A DNA stretch of 64,000 nucleotides from Granulicella sp. WH15 (GCF_009914315.1 NZ_CP042596.1:3162001-3226000); one strand, 5' to 3'. Counted from the first letter of the stretch, positions 10,232-19,175 are shown. Notes: generated by a model from the letters alone, not told the origin. Program-made: numbers and translations.

Positions 10232-12493
10232 ATGCGAATACCCTTGTGGCAGATATCTGCTGTATCGCTTGCTCTCGCCGGGTCTTTTACGGAAGTCTGC
10301 CTGCACCACTCCGCGCAGACGGCACATGCAGCCGAGGGGAAAGAGCGCGCGCCGCATACGACGTGGCGGGCGTATCAGGGCGGGCCGGACTCGGCGCAGT
10401 ACTCCGACCTGCGGCAGATCAATAAGAGCAACGTCGCTCAGTTGCAGCAGGTGTGGTTTTATCCGGCGGGCAACAATGGCTTTCGCTATGGCTCGAACCC
10501 GATCATTATCGACAACGTGATGTATGTCATCGGCAAGGACAACGACATTGCGGCGGTGGATGCAGCGACCGGCAAGGAGATCTGGGTTCACGATAATCAC
10601 AAGCCGCGCAATGTCTCGAACCGGGGCGTGAGCTATTGGGAGAGTAAGGATCGGTCGGATCGGCGGATTCTGTTTTCGGCCGACAACATGCTTCATGAGA
10701 TCGATGCGAAGACTGGGAATTCGATTGATAGCTTCGGTAATCATGGGGCGGTCGATCTGCGTGAGGGACTGGGGCGCGTTCCGAGCAGCATACGGCAGAT
10801 TCAGACGGCTACGCCGGGCAGGGTCTTCGAAAACTTGCTGATTCTTGGCTCGGCTACCGGCGAGGAGTATGAGTCGCCTCCGGGCGATCTGCGCGCCTTC
10901 GATATCCTGACCGGCAAGGTGGCCTGGAGCTTCCATACAGTGCCGCATCCGGGCGAGATGGGCTATGAGACGTGGCCGAAGGATGCGTGGAAGTACGTGG
11001 GCGGCACCAATACGTGGGGCGAGATCACGATCGACGAGAAGACCGGCATCGCCTACTTCCCTATCGGTGCTCCTACGTATGACTTTTATGGCGCGGACAG
11101 GTTGGGAGCGAATCTGTTCTCCGACTGCCTGCTGGCGCTCGATGCGCGCACAGGCAAGTACCTGTGGCACTTCCAGACGACGCATCACGATCTGTGGGAC
11201 TACGATCTGATGACCGCGCCGAAGCTGATGACCATCAAGCACAACGGCAAGATGGTGGACGTGGTGGCACAGGCTGGGAAGAACGGATTTGTGTATGTCT
11301 TCGATCGCGCGACGGGTAAGCCGGTCTTTCCGATTGAGGAGAGGCCTGTACCGCAGTCGGATATGCCGGGGGAGAAGTCGTGGCCGACGCAGCCGATTCC
11401 GTCGCTGCCGCCGTTTGCGAGGCAGAAGTTCAGCGCGGAGGATGTCGATCCGTATATCTCCAATCCGGCTGAGCGCGAGAAGATCAAGGCCGCGGTGCTG
11501 GCAGCGCGGAACGAGGGTATCTACACGCCGCCCACGCTGGGCACGACGATGGAGACGCCCGGCAATAACGGCGGAGCCAACTGGGGCACGGCTGCGATTG
11601 ATCCCGCGACCGCGACGTTTTATGTGGCGTCGAAGGATGCGCCCTCGCTGCTGAAGCTGGAGACGAAGCCGCCGCGCAGGCAGATGACGGGGCCAGCGGA
11701 GTCGCAGGGGCACCTGGTCTATATTCAGAACTGCCAGTCGTGCCATACGGAGTCGCGTGCGGGACAGCCGCCTGCGATTCCCTCACTCGTCAATATCATT
11801 CAGCGCGCCGGCGCGGAACGGGTGGCGACTGCGGTGCAGAATGGTTTGCCGCCGATGCCTGCCTTTCCGGACCTCGATAGCGATGACGTCAAGAACCTGA
11901 TCGCTTATCTGAAGGCTCCGGAGCTGGGCGCGATTCCCGGCGACATCATGGCTCGCATGATGGCTCCGGCCCCCAAAGCCCAGGTGAAGCTGGGGCCGGG
12001 CGGACAGCGATATTGGACCGGATATGGTTACATGAACTCCAGCGAGGGTCTTCCGGCCATCGGGCCGCCGTGGTCGAGCCTGACCGCGTATGACATGAAC
12101 AAGGGCACGATCAAGTGGCAGATCCCGCTGGGCGAAGTGGAGGAGCTGGTTGCCAAGGGCATCCGCAATACGGGCAGCTACTGGCCGCGTGGCGGGCCTG
12201 TGGTGACGGCGGGTGGGCTTATCATCGCGCCCACGATCTCGGACAACACGCTGCACTTCTACGACAAAGACACCGGCAAGCAGGTGTGGTCGCTGCATCT
12301 GCCCGCGGGGCCGGAGGGGATTCCCGCTGTCTACGAGGTCGCTGGGCGCGAGTACATCGCGATCAGCGCGCGGCCGCGGCTGGAGACGGTACGGCAACCG
12401 GACGGCAAGGCAACACCGGCTGCCGCAACCCCCTACGACAACACGAAGCAGGGATACTATGTCTTCGCGCTGCCTGAGAGGTCCGGCAAGTAA
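10232..12493 (+). CDS. PQQ-dependent sugar dehydrogenase with inserted cytochrome c domain
   Basis: Periplasmic quinoprotein of 753 residues with a signal peptide ending near THAAE. The eight-bladed propeller has the glucose/quinate dehydrogenase type motif HHDLWDYD (318-325), whose Asp is the expected catalytic base. K350 in GKNGFVYV corresponds to the PQQ-contacting lysine, and EERPVPQSDMPGE follows. A small cytochrome c domain is inserted in the last third: CQSCH at 501-505 with M542 of PPMPAF as the likely axial ligand. The reaction would be oxidation of an aldose or polyol to a lactone or ketone with electrons passed to the internal haem. It carries the shared operator and ends in a strong bidirectional terminator. 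Substrate cannot be told from sequence. Confidence 0.87.
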   Translation: MRIPLWQISAVSLALAGSFTEVCLHHSAQTAHAAEGKERAPHTTWRAYQGGPDSAQYSDLRQINKSNVAQLQQVWFYPAGNNGFRYGSNPIIIDNVMYVIGKDNDIAAVDAATGKEIWVHDNHKPRNVSNRGVSYWESKDRSDRRILFSADNMLHEIDAKTGNSIDSFGNHGAVDLREGLGRVPSSIRQIQTATPGRVFENLLILGSATGEEYESPPGDLRAFDILTGKVAWSFHTVPHPGEMGYETWPKDAWKYVGGTNTWGEITIDEKTGIAYFPIGAPTYDFYGADRLGANLFSDCLLALDARTGKYLWHFQTTHHDLWDYDLMTAPKLMTIKHNGKMVDVVAQAGKNGFVYVFDRATGKPVFPIEERPVPQSDMPGEKSWPTQPIPSLPPFARQKFSAEDVDPYISNPAEREKIKAAVLAARNEGIYTPPTLGTTMETPGNNGGANWGTAAIDPATATFYVASKDAPSLLKLETKPPRRQMTGPAESQGHLVYIQNCQSCHTESRAGQPPAIPSLVNIIQRAGAERVATAVQNGLPPMPAFPDLDSDDVKNLIAYLKAPELGAIPGDIMARMMAPAPKAQVKLGPGGQRYWTGYGYMNSSEGLPAIGPPWSSLTAYDMNKGTIKWQIPLGEVEELVAKGIRNTGSYWPRGGPVVTAGGLIIAPTISDNTLHFYDKDTGKQVWSLHLPAGPEGIPAVYEVAGREYIAISARPRLETVRQPDGKATPAAATPYDNTKQGYYVFALPERSGK

Positions 12494-12511
12494 ATCTGTT
12501 TACAACGCAAA

Positions 12512-12549
12512 CAAGAACCGCCGGTGGATGACTCCACCGGCGGTTCTTG
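12512..12549. terminator. Bidirectional terminator between convergent genes
   Basis: A perfect 17-bp stem (12512-12528 with 12533-12549) has a 4-nt loop, with A's before and T's after. It serves the PQQ dehydrogenase on the plus strand and the SDR gene ending at 12574 on the minus strand. Confidence 0.9.
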
Positions 12550-12573
12550 TTTTGCCTTGCGAAAAAGCTGTGC

Positions 12574-13326
12574 TTATTTGCCCACCCAACCGCCATCTAC
12601 GTACAGGGACTGGCCGGTGACATAGCTGGCCTCGTCGGACGCGAGGAAGGCCGCTGCGTTGCCGATATCGCGCGGCTGGCCGGGCCTGCCCAGCGAGATC
12701 TGCGCGACGACCTGCGGCAGAATCTCCGGGCTTTCGAGCACCCAGCGAATCATCGGCGTATCGATCAGGCCGGGGTGGATGCAGTTGACGCGGATGCCGT
12801 GCGGCCCCAGTTCGGCGGAGATGTTGCGGGTCATGGCTTCGACGGCGAGCTTGCTGGGGGCGTAGTGGGTGCGGCCGGGCAGAACACGCGCGGCCTGGAT
12901 GGAGCCGAGGTTGACGATGGCTCCCTTGCGGCCCTCAGCTACGGCGCGCTTGGCGAAGGCCTGCGAGCACATCCAGCCGCTCTTGAGGTTGACGTTGGTG
13001 ACATCCTCCCACTGCTGGTCGGTCAGTTCGAGGAAGGGCACGATGGTCTCGATGCCCGCGTTGTTGACGAGGATGTCGACCGGGCCGAGCTGCTGGGCCT
13101 CTGCGAAGATGCGGTCGACATCGGCGCGCAGGGAGACGTCTCCCTGGACGACGAGAGCCCTGCGGCCCTGCTTGCGAACGGCCTCGGCTACCTGCTCGGT
13201 GCGCTCCCCAACGTGCAGGTCGTTGATGACCACGTCCGCGCCGTTCTCCGCGAAGACCTCGGCGATCCCTCTTCCAATACCCTGCCCCGCACCCGTCACC
13301 AGGGCGATCTTGCCTGTCAACTTCAT
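12574..13326 (-). CDS. Short-chain dehydrogenase/reductase (SDR), first
   Basis: Cytosolic NAD(P)-dependent oxidoreductase of 250 residues, classical SDR length. The Rossmann motif TGAGQGIG lies at 11-18, NNAG at 88-91, and the catalytic triad is S142, Y155 and K159 (YAPSK). The C-terminus YVDGGWVGK is typical. The ATG at 13326 follows AGGAGAAAGACA; the longer upstream frame is rejected because it runs into the neighbouring SDR gene. It lies 19 bp downstream of that second SDR, so both are probably one transcript starting from the operator region near 14240. Close families include glucose/gluconate dehydrogenases and 3-oxoacyl reductases; a sugar or aldonate substrate is inferred from context. 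Confidence 0.9.
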   Translation of the reverse strand: MKLTGKIALVTGAGQGIGRGIAEVFAENGADVVINDLHVGERTEQVAEAVRKQGRRALVVQGDVSLRADVDRIFAEAQQLGPVDILVNNAGIETIVPFLELTDQQWEDVTNVNLKSGWMCSQAFAKRAVAEGRKGAIVNLGSIQAARVLPGRTHYAPSKLAVEAMTRNISAELGPHGIRVNCIHPGLIDTPMIRWVLESPEILPQVVAQISLGRPGQPRDIGNAAAFLASDEASYVTGQSLYVDGGWVGK

Positions 13327-13345
13327 ATTGTCTTTCTCCTGTCTG

Positions 13346-14122
13346 CTAGTGGATCGTCCAACCGCCATCGACCATCAAGGTATGTCCCACCACCATGTCG
13401 GAAAAGGGGCTGGCAAGAAACAGCACCGCTCCGACAAGATCTTCCGGCTGGTTCCAGCGTCCGCGAGGAATCATCTGCTGGGTCGCCCACTCCTTGTATC
13501 CGGGCCGCTCGAGGATGTTCTTGCGCGATTCGGTCTCGGTGATGCAGGGGGCGACGACGTTGACCAGCACGTTGTCGTGGGCCCACTCGAGCGAGAGCGC
13601 CTTGGCGAGATGGTGAACGGCGGCCTTGACCGCGGCGTAGACCGCCCGCTTCTTGAAGGCGATGACGCCGAAGTTGGAGCCGATCTGGATGATGCGGCCT
13701 CCACCCTGAGGAATCATGACGCGGGCCGCGGCCTGCGAGGCGAAGAAGACGCTCTTCAAGGAGGACGATACGGTCTTGTCGAACTCCTCCTCGGTTACGT
13801 CGAGGGCGTCGTTGGTGCCGGTCCAACCGGCGTTGTTGACGAGGATGTCGATGCGGCCGAACTCGGCGACAGTACGGGCCATGAGAGCCTCAACGTCGGC
13901 CACCACAGCCACATCAGTCAGGACGATGATGGCCCGGACGCCGAGGGACTCGATCTCGGCTTTGACTGCCTCAACCTCTGCCATATTGCCGCCGGGGTGC
14001 TTGGCGAGCACGAGGTGCGCGCCCGCCTGCGCCAGTCCCAGCGCGATGGCGCGCCCAATGCCCTGGGAGGCTCCGGTGACGATGGCGATCTTGTCCTTCA
14101 ACTGGAAGCTCGAGTAATCCAT
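13346..14122 (-). CDS. Short-chain dehydrogenase/reductase (SDR), second
   Basis: Classical SDR of 258 residues with TGASQGIG (16-23), NNAG (96-99) and catalytic S149, Y162 and K166 (YAAVK). The C-terminus HTLMVDGGWTIH fits the family. The ATG at 14122 follows AAAGGGCTTG and is the first gene of a two-gene minus-strand unit with the SDR at 12574-13326. The pair may carry out successive oxidation and reduction at neighbouring carbons of the same sugar acid, as in redox epimerisation; this is inference. Its promoter region shares the island operator in a degraded form (copy 4). Confidence 0.9.
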   Translation of the reverse strand: MDYSSFQLKDKIAIVTGASQGIGRAIALGLAQAGAHLVLAKHPGGNMAEVEAVKAEIESLGVRAIIVLTDVAVVADVEALMARTVAEFGRIDILVNNAGWTGTNDALDVTEEEFDKTVSSSLKSVFFASQAAARVMIPQGGGRIIQIGSNFGVIAFKKRAVYAAVKAAVHHLAKALSLEWAHDNVLVNVVAPCITETESRKNILERPGYKEWATQQMIPRGRWNQPEDLVGAVLFLASPFSDMVVGHTLMVDGGWTIH

Positions 14123-14232
14123 GCAAGCCCTTTCGTATCGCTAAGCTTCAAATAGTGCAGAAACAGCCTGTTATTTTGCCCCACAACCGGTGCGAACGAC
14201 GGTGTACCGGCCACGCCTCTTCTTGCGAAACA

Positions 14233-14258
14233 CGATATTCAAATTGCGTATAGTGCAA
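14233..14258 (-). promoter_or_regulatory. Three-half-site operator, copy 4 (weak outer site)
   Basis: CGATA (14233-14237), N6, TTGCG (14244-14248), N5, TGCAA (14254-14258). The inner inverted pair is good, while the outer half-site matches at only three of five bases. It lies about 110 bp upstream of the SDR start at 14122. Confidence 0.5.
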
Positions 14259-14441
14259 GCAACGCAAATCTTACCGTTGGGGTGCGGGATCGTCAAGCAG
14301 CAAGAAAGTACGATCCTCGAAGATTACTTTTGCGGTAACCAGCTATTGCAACGGAGGGTGAACGACTGCATTTTTTGCAGCCTGTACGTGAGGATTTGCT
14401 TGACACTGCCAGGATGAGAGGAGCACAGTGGTTGCGTCTTG

Positions 14442-14467
14442 CGCAAGTATAAATGCGCAGAGCGCAA
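14442..14467 (+). promoter_or_regulatory. Three-half-site operator, copy 5
   Basis: CGCAA (14442-14446), N6, ATGCG (14453-14457), N5, CGCAA (14463-14467), with one deviation. It ends 61 bp before the isomerase ATG and would also control iclR downstream, giving autoregulation. Confidence 0.7.
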
Positions 14468-14528
14468 TTTATTTGCGACACCAGATCGGCTCGAATGGCC
14501 TGAGAATGAGGATGGAGTGAATACCCCG

Positions 14529-15449
14529 ATGACGATGTCCCTTACCCGATCCACGACTCGCCGCACTTTTGTAACCCGCACCCTTCTCGGCGCCGCCACG
14601 GCGGCCGCCATGCCCGCGAGCCTTCTGGCTAAGACCTGGAATATTCCCATTGGCTATACCGGGATTACGTGGCCGAACGCGCAGGTAGCCGACGCCATTG
14701 GGACCTGCGGCAAGCTGGGGTTTTATGGCTTTGAGACCTTCGGCGACGTACTGGTGGACTGGGAGAGCAAGGGTGGGCTGACGCCGGTGCTCAAGGCGAA
14801 TCACATTCCGCTAATCTCCGGCTACTGCACCCTGAACCTTGTCGACTCCACGCGCCGCCAGGAGACGATGGACAAGGCCGTGAGATGGGCCAAGCTCATC
14901 AAGGCCACGGGCGGGCGGATCTTCGTGCTGGGGCCGAATCCTGTGCCACGCGATAGCTACAACTTTGCGGAGCACAAGGCCAATATTGTTGCCACGCTGA
15001 ACGAAGCATCGAAGAGGATCGTCGATCAGGGGCTGACGCCAGTGCTGCACCAGCACACGGGGACGTGCGTGGAGACGCGCGATGAGACCTACGCCACGCT
15101 CGACGCCATCGACCACACGACGCTGAAGTTTGGGCCGGACGTGGGCCAGCTTACCAAGGGCGGGGCGGACGCGGTGCAGGTGGTCAAGGACTACCTGCCG
15201 CTGGTGCAGCACATGCACCTGAAGGATTATGACGGCAAGGACCCGCACCTGGTGTACTATTGCCCCCTGGGTCGCGGAAAGGTAAACGTCCCCGCGATTC
15301 TGGACCTGATGGCCGGCCGAAAGATTAGTGGTATGGTGATGGTAGAACTCGACAATGATCCCAATAGCCTTTCGCCGATCCCTCCATCCGAACTTGCGGG
15401 TGAGAGTCAGGCTTACCTGAAGAAGATCGGCGTCAAGCTGAGGGCCTGA
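14529..15449 (+). CDS. Tat-exported TIM-barrel sugar isomerase/epimerase-like protein
   Basis: Protein of 306 residues in the xylose isomerase-like TIM-barrel superfamily (AP endonuclease 2 fold, hydroxypyruvate isomerase/IolE relatives). The N-terminus contains a twin-arginine signal (STTRRTFVTR, then a hydrophobic stretch and ASLLA), so a periplasmic location is predicted. Likely metal ligands are seen in HQHTGTCVE, DVGQLTKGG, HMHLKDY and VELDND. The ATG at 14529 is used; an upstream TTG in frame would place the start inside the operator. It is followed 11 bp later by the IclR gene. An export signal on an isomerase or decarboxylase of this fold is common in Acidobacteria, and substrate is unknown. 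Confidence 0.82.
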   Translation: MTMSLTRSTTRRTFVTRTLLGAATAAAMPASLLAKTWNIPIGYTGITWPNAQVADAIGTCGKLGFYGFETFGDVLVDWESKGGLTPVLKANHIPLISGYCTLNLVDSTRRQETMDKAVRWAKLIKATGGRIFVLGPNPVPRDSYNFAEHKANIVATLNEASKRIVDQGLTPVLHQHTGTCVETRDETYATLDAIDHTTLKFGPDVGQLTKGGADAVQVVKDYLPLVQHMHLKDYDGKDPHLVYYCPLGRGKVNVPAILDLMAGRKISGMVMVELDNDPNSLSPIPPSELAGESQAYLKKIGVKLRA

Positions 15450-15460
15450 GCAGCAGGTCT

Positions 15461-16252
15461 ATGCCCATAAAAAAACCAACCGCAGTACCCTTTATTCAGA
15501 GCCTCGATCGGGGCTTGGTGATTTTGCAATCCGTGGCCCGTTCGAAGCAGCCCATCTCGCTGGGCGAGCTGGCCGATCTGCTGCAGATCGACCGCAGCAG
15601 CGCCTTTCGCCTGGCCCAGACGCTGCGGCGACGCGGCTTTCTGGCCTGTCCGGCCGGGCGCAAGGACTATATCCTTGGCCCGGCCATGTGGACGCTCTCG
15701 CACCAGTACGACTGGAGCAACATGCTGGTCCGAGTGGCGCATGAGCAGTTGAAGCTGATTGCCAATGAGCTGAACGAGACGGCCCACCTGGCGGTGCGCG
15801 AGGGGAAGAACGCCCTGTTCATCGACTCCGCTAATGCCAACCATGTGATCTCGGTCGCGGGGCAGACGGGCGAGCTAGTGCCGCTCTACTGCACCGCTCA
15901 CGGCAAGGCGCTGCTGGCCGATGCCGATGAGAAGGAGCTGAAGTCGCAGTTTGGCATCGGCCCGCTGACGAAGCATACGCCCAGCACCATCAGCACTGTG
16001 AAGGCACTGACCGTCGAGTGCAAGGAGATTCATGCGCGCGGCTATGCTACCGACGAAGCCGAGTACAACCCGGGGATGCGCTGCGTCGCTGCGCCGATCC
16101 GGCTGGAGGATGGCTCTATCGTCGGCTCGATTGGAATCTCCGCGCCCGAGGCTCGGTTTCCCAAGGAGCACTATGCCAAGTATGCGAAGAAGATCAGCAT
16201 GGCTGCGCGGGAGATCGGGCTGCAACTGAGCATGGCGGAGCCAAAGGAGTAG
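15461..16252 (+). CDS. IclR-family transcriptional regulator
   Basis: DNA-binding regulator of 263 residues. The N-terminal winged helix-turn-helix (about 8-72) includes the recognition segment DRSSAFRLAQTLRRRGFL, and a GAF-like IclR effector domain spans about 80-255 (HGKALLAD, GYATDEAEYNPGMRCVAAPI). It lies 11 bp after the isomerase gene and in the same unit. It is the only dedicated sugar-pathway regulator in the island, so it is the best candidate to bind the seven three-half-site operators. The IclR relatives PcaU and PcaR bind operators with an inverted pair plus a third repeat, which matches the architecture seen. The effector may be an aldonate or keto-acid intermediate (inference). 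Confidence 0.93.
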   Translation: MPIKKPTAVPFIQSLDRGLVILQSVARSKQPISLGELADLLQIDRSSAFRLAQTLRRRGFLACPAGRKDYILGPAMWTLSHQYDWSNMLVRVAHEQLKLIANELNETAHLAVREGKNALFIDSANANHVISVAGQTGELVPLYCTAHGKALLADADEKELKSQFGIGPLTKHTPSTISTVKALTVECKEIHARGYATDEAEYNPGMRCVAAPIRLEDGSIVGSIGISAPEARFPKEHYAKYAKKISMAAREIGLQLSMAEPKE

Positions 16253-16278
16253 CCGCGTTTCATACTGCCGTAAACGAG

Positions 16279-16312
16279 AGGCGCTTCCCTTTGGGGTAGC
16301 GCTTTTTCTTTG
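16279..16312 (+). terminator. Rho-independent terminator after iclR
   Basis: The stem GCGCT-T-CCC pairs with GGG-T-AGCGC (16281-16302) and is followed by TTTTTCTTT. It separates the isomerase-iclR unit from the lactonase gene. Confidence 0.82.
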
Positions 16313-16376
16313 TTGCAACAACGGAATGAGGCGGCGGATTTCGCACTCGTGCATCGTCTTGCGGCTGTGGTACTCT

Positions 16377-16402
16377 TGCAAACGTCATTGCGCAGGACAC
16401 AA
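16377..16402 (+). promoter_or_regulatory. Three-half-site operator, copy 6
   Basis: TGCAA (16377-16381), N6, TTGCG (16388-16392), N5, CACAA (16398-16402), with two deviations. It ends 64 bp before the lactonase ATG. Confidence 0.62.
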
Positions 16403-16466
16403 TGACTGTTGCATAGTTTCTCTTTCATTCCCAACCGCAATGGCGCAAGGAGGCACGTCGCCGGCT

Positions 16467-17495
16467 ATGAGCAATCCCATTCTCGACTTTGGAATCGACC
16501 CTTCTACCCTGAACTATGTTGGCAGCGGACTACAACGTCCGGAGTGCATTCTGGCTGAGAAAGACGGCACGTTGTGGAGTGCGGATTCGCGCGGGGGAGT
16601 GGTGCGGCTCGAACCGAATGGCACGCAGGAGATTGTGACGCAGAAGATCTCCGGCTACTTTGAGGCTGCCGCGAGCGAGGCTTCGCGCTACCTGACGGGC
16701 ACGCTGCCGAATGGACTCGCGTTTGCGCGCAACGGTGATATCCTCATCTCCAACTTTGGCACCGACCGGCTGGAGATCATGACGCGGAGCGGCGAGTCCA
16801 AGGTGCTGGCCGACAGCATCGACGGAGAGGCCATCGGCAAGGTGAACTTCGTGCTGCGCGACTCGAAGGACCGCATCTGGATTACGATCTCGACGCGCAT
16901 CAAGAACTGGATGCACGCGCTGAAGCCCGATCTCGACGACGGCTACATTGCTCGGTACATCGACGGCAAGTTTCACATCGTAGCCTCGGGCTTCCACTTT
17001 ACGAACGAGATTCGTATGGACGCGAAGGAGGAGTACATGTACGTCGCGGAGACGACCGGAGGCTGCATCAGCCGTATGCGCGTGAATGAGGACGGCACGC
17101 TGGGCGAGCGCGAGATCTTTGGGCCTTCGAGCCTGGGCAAGGGCGCTTGGCCCGATGGCATCGCATTCGACAGCGCGGGCAACCTGTGGGGTACATGCGT
17201 GTACTCGGATAAGCTTTGGGCCATTACGCCGCAGGGCGATCTGCGTGTGTTTCTCGATGAGGGCGACCCGGCTAAGGTCGAGGCGCTGGAGAAGCAGTTT
17301 TTCGCCGGTGCGGTGACTGAGGATGTTTTATTCGCGACCGGCCGCGGCGTTGCACCGTGGATGGCGAGCGTCACCTTCGGTGGACCGGACTTGCAGACCC
17401 TATACATCGGTTCACTCAAGGGGCAGCGGATTCCCTACTTCAAGGCCCCAGTGGCCGGGCTGCCCATGGTGCACTGGAACGATCCTCGTTCGTAG
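16467..17495 (+). CDS. SMP-30/gluconolactonase/LRE family protein
   Basis: Six-bladed propeller protein of 342 residues, expected to hydrolyse a sugar lactone to the aldonate using a divalent metal. Characteristic parts are RPECILAEKDGTLWSADSRGG (metal Glu near the N-terminus), NGLAFARNGDILISNFGTDR and WPDGIAFDSAGNLWGT. The ATG at 16467 is chosen because AGGAGG lies upstream and MSNPILDFGIDP fits a family N-terminus; spacing is a little long. No signal peptide is seen, so it acts in the cytosol. It has its own operator, and 47 bp separate it from the aldehyde dehydrogenase gene, so the two are probably co-transcribed. It would act on the lactone made by the PQQ dehydrogenase or an SDR. Confidence 0.85.
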   Translation: MSNPILDFGIDPSTLNYVGSGLQRPECILAEKDGTLWSADSRGGVVRLEPNGTQEIVTQKISGYFEAAASEASRYLTGTLPNGLAFARNGDILISNFGTDRLEIMTRSGESKVLADSIDGEAIGKVNFVLRDSKDRIWITISTRIKNWMHALKPDLDDGYIARYIDGKFHIVASGFHFTNEIRMDAKEEYMYVAETTGGCISRMRVNEDGTLGEREIFGPSSLGKGAWPDGIAFDSAGNLWGTCVYSDKLWAITPQGDLRVFLDEGDPAKVEALEKQFFAGAVTEDVLFATGRGVAPWMASVTFGGPDLQTLYIGSLKGQRIPYFKAPVAGLPMVHWNDPRS

Positions 17496-17542
17496 CACCC
17501 AAACTCATCTGTACAAAAGATTTTCTTTACCGGAGGATTGAA

Positions 17543-19018
17543 ATGGCAACGGGAACAGCAACGCTACAGGCGAACTACATCAACGGCGAGTGGCTGGCGG
17601 GAAGCTCGTCGAACGTCATTGACATCATCAATCCTGCGACGCAGGAGAGCATCGCTCAGATCGCTCTGGCCGAAGAGGCCGACACAAACGCAGCCGTGGC
17701 CGCAGCTTCGGCAGCCTTCCCCGGCTGGCGCACCACGCCGCCGCAGGATCGCATCCAGTATATGTTCGCCTTTCGCGAGCTGCTGCTAAAGCACGCCGAT
17801 GAGATCGCTGCCATCACCACCAAAGAGAACGGCAAGACCTTCGCCGAGTCGCGTGCGGAGCTGGCACGCGGCATCGAGAACGTCGAGGTCTCGTGCGGTA
17901 TCCCAACACTGATGCAGGGGTACAACCTCGAAGACGTGGCACGCGGCATCGACGAGATGATGATTCGGCAGCCGCTCGGCGTGACTGCTGCAATTACTCC
18001 CTTCAACTTTCCGGCGATGATTCCGCTGTGGTTTATGCCCTATGCGATTGCGACGGGCAACACCTTCATCCTGAAGCCGTCGGAGCGCGTGCCTTTGACG
18101 GCGAAGCTGATCTTCGAGCTGCTGCAACAGACCGGGTTGCCCAAGGGCGTGGCCAACCTCGTCGTGGGAGCTAAGCCTGCTGTGGATACGCTGCTGCATC
18201 ACCCGGATGTGCGGGCGATCAGCTTCGTCGGCTCGACGCCGGTGGCGAAGTACATCTACTCCGAAGGCTCGGCCCACGGCAAGCGGGTGCAGTGCCAGGG
18301 CGGAGCCAAGAACTACGTCGTCGTGATGCCGGACGCCGATATGGATATGACCGCGAAGATCATCAGCGACAGCGCCTTCGGCTGCGCGGGACAGCGCTGC
18401 CTCGCGATCTCCGTCGCCGTGACCGTTGCGGACTCGGCGAAGAAGTTCAACGAGGCGCTGCTGAAGATCGCGTCGAATATCAAGACCGGCAACGGGCTTG
18501 AGAAGGAAACGACCATGGGGCCGGTGATTACGGCTGAGAGTAAGTCGCGGATCCTGCACCTGATCGAGAAGGGCGTGGACGCGGGCGGCAAAGTGCTGCT
18601 CGACGGACGCGAAGGCCTGGGCAATAACGGCAACTTCATTACGCCTACAGTGCTGAGCGGGATCGACGAGTCCAATCCGCTGACGACGACCGAGATCTTC
18701 GGACCGGTGCTCACGGTCAACGAAACCCACACGCTGGATGATGCGATCGAGACGCTTTCGAAGAGCAAATTCGGCAACTCGGCTGCGATCTTTACCAGCA
18801 GTGGCGCGGCCGCGCGAAAGTTCCGCTACGAGGTGCCGACGGGCAACATCGGCATAAACATCGGTGTCGCCGCACCGATGGCCTACTTCCCCTTCAGCGG
18901 CTGGCGCGACAGCTTTATGGGTGTACTGCACGGCCAGGGGAAGGACGCCATCGAGTTCTACACGGACAAGAAGGTCGTGATCGAGCGCTGGCCGAAGGAG
19001 TGGTCACGCCAGTTCTAG
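17543..19018 (+). CDS. CoA-acylating methylmalonate-semialdehyde dehydrogenase-type ALDH
   Basis: Cytosolic aldehyde dehydrogenase of 491 residues. It fits the MmsA/IolA subgroup (oxidation of malonate or methylmalonate semialdehyde to acetyl- or propionyl-CoA) by its length and by QGGAKNYVVVMPDAD, GCAGQRCLA with catalytic C286, and the ending FYTDKKVVIERWPKEW. The ATG at 17543 follows CGGAGGATTGAA; the much longer frame upstream overlaps the lactonase and is rejected. Within this island it may oxidise a three-carbon semialdehyde produced from the sugar, linking the pathway to acyl-CoA. Its stop codon is the first triplet of a family 1 repeat. Confidence 0.9.
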   Translation: MATGTATLQANYINGEWLAGSSSNVIDIINPATQESIAQIALAEEADTNAAVAAASAAFPGWRTTPPQDRIQYMFAFRELLLKHADEIAAITTKENGKTFAESRAELARGIENVEVSCGIPTLMQGYNLEDVARGIDEMMIRQPLGVTAAITPFNFPAMIPLWFMPYAIATGNTFILKPSERVPLTAKLIFELLQQTGLPKGVANLVVGAKPAVDTLLHHPDVRAISFVGSTPVAKYIYSEGSAHGKRVQCQGGAKNYVVVMPDADMDMTAKIISDSAFGCAGQRCLAISVAVTVADSAKKFNEALLKIASNIKTGNGLEKETTMGPVITAESKSRILHLIEKGVDAGGKVLLDGREGLGNNGNFITPTVLSGIDESNPLTTTEIFGPVLTVNETHTLDDAIETLSKSKFGNSAAIFTSSGAAARKFRYEVPTGNIGINIGVAAPMAYFPFSGWRDSFMGVLHGQGKDAIEFYTDKKVVIERWPKEWSRQF

Positions 19019-19130
19019 GGCACTCCGTGCCGTTCTCGGGGATGCATGGGTCAGTGGAGTGTATGGGTCCTCCCGTTGGTCGGAAACGAGCGATGTTTGT
19101 TTCTGACCAGCGGGAGGAGTTCTCCGAGAA
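19016..19130. repeat. Stop-codon repeat (family 1), copy 1
   Basis: Begins at the TAG stop of the aldehyde dehydrogenase (TAGGGCACTCCGTGCC). It then contains a 14-bp stem, TCCTCCCGTTGGTC (19068-19081) with GACCAGCGGGAGGA (19105-19118), one mismatch, enclosed by outer arms GTTCTCGG and CCGAGAAC. Similar copies lie near 37.3, 47.1 and 56.2 kb. Confidence 0.8.
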
Positions 19131-19145
19131 CCGTACAAAGTACCG

Positions 19146-19175
19146 TTGACGATGGCGACGCACGAGGCATATACT
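19146..19175 (+). promoter_or_regulatory. Sigma-70-type promoter of the transketolase operon
   Basis: TTGACG (19146-19151), an 18-bp spacer and TATACT (19170-19175). The predicted start point near 19182 lies just before the operator at 19189, so bound regulator would block the start or early elongation. Confidence 0.65.

Larger units (their letters stand above)
14123..14528. other. Divergent regulatory region with two operators
   Basis: A 406-bp gap between the divergent SDR pair and the isomerase gene. It holds operator copies 4 and 5 near its two ends, one for each direction, and TTGACA at about 14399. No open frame here looks like a gene. Confidence 0.6.

Noticed and set aside
10220..11746. 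508-residue minus-strand frame opposite the PQQ dehydrogenase
   Set aside because: Shadow of the quinoprotein gene with no homologous motif.
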